From positions 1-10,171 of the forward strand of contig JAKSHV010000025.1 in NCBI GenBank assembly GCA_024399225.1: DNA of 10,171 bases, given 5' to 3'. Source of the DNA: an archaeon. GTDB taxonomy: Archaea > Thermoplasmatota > Thermoplasmata > Methanomassiliicoccales > Methanomethylophilaceae. The notes below the pieces were generated by a model that saw only the letters and a program-made list of their open reading frames with translations, had not been told where the DNA came from and made no database searches. Positions within the stretch are counted from its first letter, which is position 1; each line of letters opens with the position of its first letter. A program made the translations under genes and the position numbers. Below, piece after piece: positions 6,128 to 10,171 of this stretch.

Positions 6128-6634
6128 ATGACCGAGATACAACAGCTGAAGAAATACTGCATGGAATGCGGCAGCGAAACAGATGCCGATGCAGACTTCT
6201 GCTACATCTGCGGTTCCAGGAAGATCATCTCCGTGAACCCCTCGAACAACCGTGTCATCATGGAGAAGGGACACTGCCCCTACTGCGGGAACGACAACGT
6301 CCCAGATGCCAGCTTCTGTGCCAAATGCGGAAGACGCATCGGAGAGTTCGAATACGGCGGGGTCAGGAAGACCAAGCTTTCGGGAAAGGACATCCTCGCG
6401 ATATTCCTCGCACTCATCCCCGGAGCGTTCAACGTCTTCGGATTGGGACACCTCGCAATGAAAAAGGTCTCCCGCGGACTGATGTACCTCGCCATCTCCG
6501 CTGTACTTCTGTATCTCCGCTTCGCCAACGGCGACGTGTCCTACTCAATGCTAATAATCCTTGAGGTCATAGGGCTCCTGGTGTACCTGAAGCAGGCAAG
6601 CGAGATCTTCCGCGAGGCCTACACGGGATATTGA
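6128..6634 (+). CDS. Double zinc-ribbon membrane protein
   Basis: The product is 168 aa. ATG at 6128 is chosen because GGAGGGGTGA (6117-6126) precedes it, the best site for this gene; the frame is open further upstream without such a site. Two zinc ribbons open the protein: Cys11, 14, 25, 28 and Cys50, 53, 64, 67, each CxxC-x10-CxxC. A basic linker (about 72-86) leads to three hydrophobic segments at about 89-108, 117-131 and 139-154, with PGAFNVFGLGHLAMKKVSRGLMYL resembling TM2-type or related small membrane domains when read as two short motifs around Gly103-Gly107. The ribbons should face the cytoplasm. Such archaeal proteins are common but poorly defined. It is the first gene of the operon with RfcL, with 14 nt to the next start. 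No enzymatic role is visible. Confidence 0.8.
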   Translation: MTEIQQLKKYCMECGSETDADADFCYICGSRKIISVNPSNNRVIMEKGHCPYCGNDNVPDASFCAKCGRRIGEFEYGGVRKTKLSGKDILAIFLALIPGAFNVFGLGHLAMKKVSRGLMYLAISAVLLYLRFANGDVSYSMLIILEVIGLLVYLKQASEIFREAYTGY

Positions 6635-6648
6635 TAGGAGGATGAAGA

Positions 6649-8220
6649 ATGGCAGCCGAGGATTGGACCGAGAAGTACAGGCCACAGAGTCTGAAGGATA
6701 TCGTCGGAAACCCTTCCAGCGCAGCCGCCATGAAGCAGTGGGCGGAATCCTGGCAGAAGGGAGTCCCCCAGTTCAGGGCCCTCGTCCTCATGGGAAGTCC
6801 GGGAATCGGAAAGACCTCCTCCGCAGAGGCCCTCGCCAGGGAGATGGGATGGGAGATCGTGGAGATGAACGCCTCCGACCAGCGTACCGGCACGGCCATC
6901 GAGAACATCGCCGTCAGGGCGGGAAACTTCAACACCTTCGGTGCCGACGGAAGCTTCCACAGCACCAGGGACGGTGAGATGAAGCTCATCGTCCTCGACG
7001 AGGCGGACTCACTCTACGGAAACGCCGACAGGGGTGCGATGCCGGCCATCACCAAACTCATACGCAACACCAGGCAGCCGGTCATCCTCATCTGCAACGA
7101 CTTCTACGAGATGACCAGGAAAAGCTCCATCATCAAGACCGACACCCTGCAGATCCAGTTCAGGAAACCCCAGGCACGTTCCATCGAGACCGTCATCAAG
7201 AGGATCTGCGCAAGGGAGAGGGTCATCATCGCCGACGAGGCCGTTGCTAAAATAGCCGAGAACGCCGACGGAGACCTCCGTGCGGCGATCAGGGACCTTC
7301 AGTCGCTTGCAATGGGCCACAGGGAGATCACCTCCGAGATGGCCGACGTGCTCTCCGAGAGGGAGAGCCGTTCCGACATGTTCCAGTTCATGAGTGCCCT
7401 CTTCAGGAAGAGGGACGCAGCCTATGCGAAACAGCTTCTCAGGGAATGCGACGTGGAACCCGCCACCGTTGCCCTGTGGATCGAGGAGAACATCCCCACC
7501 GAATGTGCGAACAAGAGGGAGATGGCCGAATGTTTCGACGCCCTCTCCAGGGCAGACGTTTATCTCGGAAGGGTCTCCAAGAGGATGTACTACGGGCTAT
7601 GGTCCTATGCCAACGACCTCATGGTCGACGGGATCATCAACGCCCTCAAGTCCCCCAAGATCTCCTTCGACCGCATCAGGTTCCCCATGTACCTTTCCAA
7701 GATGTCCAGGTCCAAATCCACCAGGGCCATGCGCAAATCCGTCGCCATGAAGCTCGGTGCGATGATCCACACATCCTCCAGGACCATCCTGAACGAATCC
7801 CTCACATTCTTTGTCGCACTTGCCAAGCAGGACCAGGAGTTCAGGGTCATGCTCGTGAAGGAAGGCGGACTCGAGGAGGACGAGCTCGGATTCCTCATAG
7901 AGGCCAAGCCCGAGAGCAAGATAGTCAAGGACACGTTCAAACTGGCGTTCCCTCCGGAACCCAAGGCTGAAAAGAAGAAGGCAGCCCCCAAGGCAAAGAA
8001 ACCCGCCGAACCTGCCGAGTTCAAGATGCCCGAGAAAAAGGCCGAACCCGCACCCAAGGTCGAGGAGCCCAAACCCGTCGAGGCCAAACCTGTTGAAACT
8101 CCCAAGGAGGAGCCTGTGAAAACAGAGGTTCCCCAAGCAGAACCTGCAAAGACCCAGGAGCCCGCTCCCGCCCCCGAACCCAAGGCAAAGCCCAAGCAGA
8201 GGAGCCTCTTCGATTTCTGA
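6649..8220 (+). CDS. rfcL: Replication factor C large subunit (clamp loader)
   Basis: The 523-aa product is the archaeal RFC large subunit, which with RfcS subunits opens and loads the PCNA ring on primed DNA. It starts TEKYRPQSLKDIVGN, the classic RFC opening. Walker A is GSPGIGKT (49-56), followed by EMNASDQRT (72-80), Walker B LIVLDEAD (113-120) and a sensor-1 Asn150 in ILICND. The middle carries the lid and collar helices. From about residue 430 to 512 the chain is a low-complexity Lys/Pro/Ala/Glu linker of the PVEAKPVETPKEEP type. It ends in QRSLFDF (517-523), a PCNA-interacting PIP box at the very C-terminus, as in other archaeal RfcL. ATG at 6649 has GGAGG (6637-6641) 7 nt upstream. 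It lies between the zinc-ribbon gene and the Taw1 gene, which starts 9 nt after its stop. The small subunit is not in this window. Confidence 0.96.
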   Translation: MAAEDWTEKYRPQSLKDIVGNPSSAAAMKQWAESWQKGVPQFRALVLMGSPGIGKTSSAEALAREMGWEIVEMNASDQRTGTAIENIAVRAGNFNTFGADGSFHSTRDGEMKLIVLDEADSLYGNADRGAMPAITKLIRNTRQPVILICNDFYEMTRKSSIIKTDTLQIQFRKPQARSIETVIKRICARERVIIADEAVAKIAENADGDLRAAIRDLQSLAMGHREITSEMADVLSERESRSDMFQFMSALFRKRDAAYAKQLLRECDVEPATVALWIEENIPTECANKREMAECFDALSRADVYLGRVSKRMYYGLWSYANDLMVDGIINALKSPKISFDRIRFPMYLSKMSRSKSTRAMRKSVAMKLGAMIHTSSRTILNESLTFFVALAKQDQEFRVMLVKEGGLEEDELGFLIEAKPESKIVKDTFKLAFPPEPKAEKKKAAPKAKKPAEPAEFKMPEKKAEPAPKVEEPKPVEAKPVETPKEEPVKTEVPQAEPAKTQEPAPAPEPKAKPKQRSLFDF

Positions 8221-8229
8221 GACGATAAC

Positions 8230-9222
8230 ATGATGGACGAGGATTACAAGGCAACGCTCATCAAACAGCAGTACCGCATCTACAACGACCACTCCGCGGT
8301 CAAGCTCTGCGGATGGCTGAAGGAATCCCTCGTCCACGAAAGGAACTGCTACAAGCAGGACTTCTACGGCATCCAGAGCCACCGCTGTCTGCAGATGACC
8401 CCCTCCATCAACGAATGCACCCACGTGTGCCCCTTCTGCTGGAGGATCGAGGGTCAGGACTTCGAGGTGAAGGACTGGGCCGAACCCAAGGAGATGCTAG
8501 ACAACCTCATCGCACAGCAGAGACTCCTCATCTCCGGATACAAGGGACATCCCACCTGCGACCTCGCGAAGTTCGAGGAGGCGCTCAACCCCAACCAGGT
8601 CGCCTGCTCCCTCGCCGGTGAACCCACCATCTACCCCTACCTTTCCGAATTCTTCAAGGAATGCCACTCCAGGGGAATGACCACCTTCCTTGTAACAAAC
8701 GGTACCAATCCCGAGAGGCTCGCGGAGATGGAGACCCTTCCCCGTCAGATCTACGTTACCGTCGCAGCTCCCGACAAGCAGACCTATCTCAAAGCCTGCA
8801 GACCCAAGATCAAGGACGGATGGGACAAGCTCATGCAGACCCTGGAACTCTTCCCCTCGTTGGAGACCAGGACCGTCGTCCGCCACACCCTCGTGAAGGG
8901 ACTCAACCTGATGGATCCCGAAGGCTATGCGAAACTGGACAAGATCGCAGACCCGGACCTCATCGAACCCAAGGGTTACGTCTTCGTCGGAGGTTCCAGG
9001 CAGAGGCTCACCATCGACTGCATGCCCGAGTGGGACCTCATGAACGACTTCTCCCAGAGGCTCGCAGACCTTGTAGGTATGAAGGTTCTCAAGAAGAAGG
9101 AGGACAGCAAGGTTCTGCTTCTCGGACCCGAGGGAATGGAACTCGATGTCAGGAAGGCGTGGGAAAACGGAATCCCCTCCTCACCCCGTATCGACAGGAT
9201 GATGAGGGAAAGGGATTTTTGA
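8230..9222 (+). CDS. taw1: tRNA 4-demethylwyosine synthase (Taw1/TYW1), radical SAM
   Basis: The 330-aa product is archaeal TYW1, which condenses pyruvate carbons with N1-methylguanosine-37 of tRNA-Phe to make 4-demethylwyosine, the tricyclic core of wybutosine-type bases. The radical-SAM [4Fe-4S] motif is CTHVCPFC (Cys63, 67, 70). The second cluster's cysteines are Cys27, Cys40 and Cys53, and Lys42 in CYKQ sits where the M. jannaschii enzyme has its pyruvate-binding Lys41. Also conserved are SLAGEPTIYP and LVTNGTNPERL for SAM and substrate handling. Two ATGs occur, at 8230 and 8233; using the second brings the cysteine numbering in line with the M. jannaschii protein. No strong Shine-Dalgarno site is seen, so coupling to RfcL (9 nt gap) is likely. 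Other wyosine genes (trm5, taw2, taw3) are not here. The convergent gene starts only 6 nt past the stop. Confidence 0.95.
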   Translation: MMDEDYKATLIKQQYRIYNDHSAVKLCGWLKESLVHERNCYKQDFYGIQSHRCLQMTPSINECTHVCPFCWRIEGQDFEVKDWAEPKEMLDNLIAQQRLLISGYKGHPTCDLAKFEEALNPNQVACSLAGEPTIYPYLSEFFKECHSRGMTTFLVTNGTNPERLAEMETLPRQIYVTVAAPDKQTYLKACRPKIKDGWDKLMQTLELFPSLETRTVVRHTLVKGLNLMDPEGYAKLDKIADPDLIEPKGYVFVGGSRQRLTIDCMPEWDLMNDFSQRLADLVGMKVLKKKEDSKVLLLGPEGMELDVRKAWENGIPSSPRIDRMMRERDF

Positions 9223-9228
9223 ATCTGC

Positions 9229-9504
9229 TTAGCAGCAGACCTTGTAGATCACGTACGCCACGATGGCGATGTGAAGGAACAGGAACACATAGTTGAGTTT
9301 GAACTTGGGCTTCTGGGTCTTGTGGTGGAAGAGCTTCATTCCGATGACGGCTCCGAACGGACCGAACAGTCCCAGGATGATGAGTGTCCTCTCCCTGATG
9401 CGCCATTCACCGGCCACCGCCTTATGTTTGTCATAAGCGTACACAAGGGCGACGACCACATTCAGAACGAGCAGAATGATGAATAGCGTGAACCATCCGT
9501 TCAT
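9229..9504 (-). CDS. DUF1294 small membrane protein
   Basis: The product is 91 aa. ATG at 9504 overlaps the flavodoxin stop as ATGA (9501-9504), fixing the start; the frame is open further upstream only inside the flavodoxin gene. The DUF1294 signature is clear: YAYDKHKA (22-29, with the invariant Asp-Lys), EWRIRE (33-38), then GLFGPFGAVIGM (45-56), HHKTQKPKF (60-68). Three hydrophobic segments lie at about 3-23, 40-57 and 71-88. In bacteria the domain occurs alone or fused to cold-shock domains; its function is not established. The ATGA overlap suggests coupled translation with the flavodoxin. Two cysteines end the protein. Its stop lies 6 nt from the stop of the convergent Taw1 gene with no hairpin between them. 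Confidence 0.88.
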   Translation of the reverse strand: MNGWFTLFIILLVLNVVVALVYAYDKHKAVAGEWRIRERTLIILGLFGPFGAVIGMKLFHHKTQKPKFKLNYVFLFLHIAIVAYVIYKVCC

Positions 9505-9914
9505 TGTCCCATCCTCTCGGCGAAGGTGTCGACATCTTTGCACACACCGGCCTCGTTCTTCTCGCCGCGTGTGGAGAAATACACCGCATCGGATATCTGG
9601 TAGGTCTGGGCGATGTCCTCGCACTGGGTCTCGGCCTTCTCACCCTTGTACATGCAGCTGATGAACAGGTAGACCTCCTTGTCGAGAAGCTTCTCCCTGT
9701 TGTCCTCGATGAACCTGGTAACCTTTCCGTAGGGGTTACCGGCGTGGACCCCGGTACCGATGATGATCTTAGAATAATCGGTCATGTCGATGTTTGTCTG
9801 GAGTTTGAGGTCGAAGACGTCGGCATCGAGTGTCTTGGCGAGGTAGTTGGCGACCTTGCGTGTGGTCCCCATGAATGACGAATAGATAATCGCAGTATCC
9901 GTTTTGTTTCCCAT
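9501..9914 (-). CDS. Flavodoxin-domain protein (HemG/flavodoxin_5-like)
   Basis: The product is 137 aa. The FMN phosphate loop is SSFMGTTRKVA (12-22), and the second FMN-contacting loop is IGTGVHAGNPYGKV (52-65). The sequence between FIEDNREKL and KEVYLFISCM resembles the short flavodoxins grouped with protoporphyrinogen oxidase HemG. It lacks ferredoxin motifs and membrane segments. It probably carries electrons or reduces a substrate in the cytoplasm; calling it HemG would overstate the evidence, as oxygen-independent haem synthesis in archaea follows other routes. ATG at 9914 has AGGGA about 8 nt upstream and a TATA box at 9948-9955, giving a leader of about 10 nt. A 6-bp inverted repeat, CCATAG/CTATGG (9911-9916 and 9933-9938), spans the start region. 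It overlaps the DUF1294 gene by 4 nt. Confidence 0.83.
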   Translation of the reverse strand: MGNKTDTAIIYSSFMGTTRKVANYLAKTLDADVFDLKLQTNIDMTDYSKIIIGTGVHAGNPYGKVTRFIEDNREKLLDKEVYLFISCMYKGEKAETQCEDIAQTYQISDAVYFSTRGEKNEAGVCKDVDTFAERMGQ

Positions 9915-9947
9915 AGTGCATCCCTAACAGTGCTATGGCGATTGCAG

Positions 9948-9955
9948 TATATAAA
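9948..9955 (-). promoter_or_regulatory. TATA box of the flavodoxin/DUF1294 operon
   Basis: On the minus strand this reads TTTATATA, the closest match to the archaeal consensus in the window. The predicted start is near 9924. TGCAGT (9943-9948) and ACTGCA (9975-9980) form a 6-bp inverted repeat that flanks it, and CTAACT occurs twice at 9964-9969 and 9972-9977. Confidence 0.6.
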
Positions 9956-9989
9956 GTAAGAAACTAACTTGCTAACTGCAGTCCTGTCC

Positions 9990-9997
9990 TTTTAAAA
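9990..9997 (+). promoter_or_regulatory. TATA box for the right-edge leader transcript
   Basis: TTTTAAAA would place a + strand transcript start near 10018-10020, directly ahead of the hairpin at 10025-10077. It is palindromic, so direction is not fixed by the sequence; the downstream hairpin and Shine-Dalgarno site favour the + strand. Confidence 0.4.
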
Positions 9998-10024
9998 TTC
10001 AGGGAGAATAGCAAACTATGCCAC

Positions 10025-10077
10025 TACCGGGAAGACCGATGCATAGGTCACGACCCTAGTGCGCCGGTCTTCCGGTA
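10025..10077 (+). repeat. Long imperfect hairpin, candidate structured 5' leader
   Basis: TACCGGGAAGACCG (10025-10038) pairs with CGGTCTTCCGGTA (10065-10077): 13 base pairs with one bulged G. Inside it, GCATAGG (10041-10047) pairs with CCTAGTGC (10055-10062) with one bulge, leaving a small loop near 10048-10054. It starts 5-7 nt after the predicted transcript start and ends 3 nt before an AGGAGGTGA ribosome site, so it could control translation. I match it to no known riboswitch. Confidence 0.55.
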
Positions 10078-10093
10078 TGCAGGAGGTGAACAC

Positions 10094-10159
10094 ATGGTTT
10101 GCTTCGTAAGATTGCATATTGGTTTTGTTACCGTATGGATCCTCGTCATCAGACGGTGA
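10094..10159 (+). CDS. Possible 21-aa hydrophobic small protein or leader peptide
   Basis: ATG at 10094 follows AGGAGGTGA (10081-10089), the longest match to the archaeal anti-Shine-Dalgarno sequence in this window, with 8 nt from GGAGG to the ATG. The frame runs 21 codons to TGA at 10157-10159. The peptide is hydrophobic in its middle (HIGFVTVWILVI) and ends in two arginines, as a single small membrane helix would. The other two frames from this point close before the window edge. It could be a small membrane protein, a regulatory leader peptide for a gene beyond the edge, or chance. The ribosome site is the main support. Confidence 0.4.
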   Translation: MVCFVRLHIGFVTVWILVIRR

Positions 10160-10171
10160 TCCCCTAAAGCC

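Larger units (their letters stand above)
9915..10171. other. Right-edge region without a long gene
   Basis: These 257 bases hold two TATA boxes in opposite directions, short repeats between them, a long hairpin and a 21-codon ORF, described separately. No tRNA, transposase remnant or attachment site is recognisable. Any downstream gene lies outside the window. Confidence 0.5.

Noticed and set aside
7597..8424. Minus-strand 275-aa open frame
   Set aside because: It is antisense to RfcL and Taw1; its Gly/Leu-rich repeats merely mirror the low-complexity RfcL tail.
9229..9624. Longer 131-aa form of the DUF1294 protein
   Set aside because: The extra 40 residues are an out-of-frame read of the flavodoxin gene; the ATGA overlap marks the true start at 9504.

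Overview
The window looks like part of an archaeal chromosome, most likely a methanogen of the Methanomassiliicoccales (Thermoplasmata-related Euryarchaeota). The archaeal call rests on a replication factor C large subunit with a C-terminal PCNA-binding motif, a Taw1-type 4-demethylwyosine synthase, TATA-box promoters about 25 nt from likely transcript starts, and Shine-Dalgarno sites complementary to the archaeal 16S tail. The order-level call is an inference from gene content, from the EFR1 ferredoxin, and from the absence of TAG among 12 recognisable chromosomal stop codons, as expected in lineages that read TAG as pyrrolysine.

Layout, left to right. (1) 92-607 (+) is a signal-anchored surface protein with its own TATA box and a 5' hairpin. 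(2) 655-1050 (-) is a Doc/Fic-fold protein whose catalytic motif is degraded, and 1241-1534 (-) is a small protein of unknown function; a perfect 10-bp hairpin lies between them. (3) 1739-4414 (+) is a two-gene unit. A 166-aa acidic helical protein sits 6 nt ahead of a 722-aa protein combining a pRiA4b ORF-3 (IS1096 TnpR-passenger type) domain, a zinc ribbon and a long helical C-terminal half. It ends at a perfect 13-bp hairpin. Its codon use is more AT-rich than that of the housekeeping genes to its right, so I read 1.1-4.45 kb as an accessory patch. (4) 4462-6020 (-) is a two-gene operon: an MTA/SAH nucleosidase that unusually carries an N-terminal membrane anchor, followed by an EFR1-type flavodoxin/2x[4Fe-4S] protein containing an odd G-rich, family-atypical patch. 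(5) 6128-9222 (+) is a tight three-gene operon: a double zinc-ribbon membrane protein, RfcL (DNA clamp loader large subunit) and Taw1/TYW1 (wybutosine-type tRNA modification). It diverges from the nucleosidase operon over a shared palindrome-like TATA element. (6) 9229-9914 (-) is a flavodoxin followed by a DUF1294 membrane protein in an ATGA overlap. (7) 9915-10171 has no long gene. It holds a TATA box, a long imperfect hairpin, a very strong Shine-Dalgarno site and a 21-codon ORF, which may be a structured leader or a small membrane peptide.

The parts most worth a second look are the two-gene accessory unit, the degraded Doc-like protein, the membrane-anchored nucleosidase, the atypical patch in the EFR1 gene, and the structured leader at the right edge. 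No rRNA, tRNA, CRISPR array or intact insertion sequence is visible.
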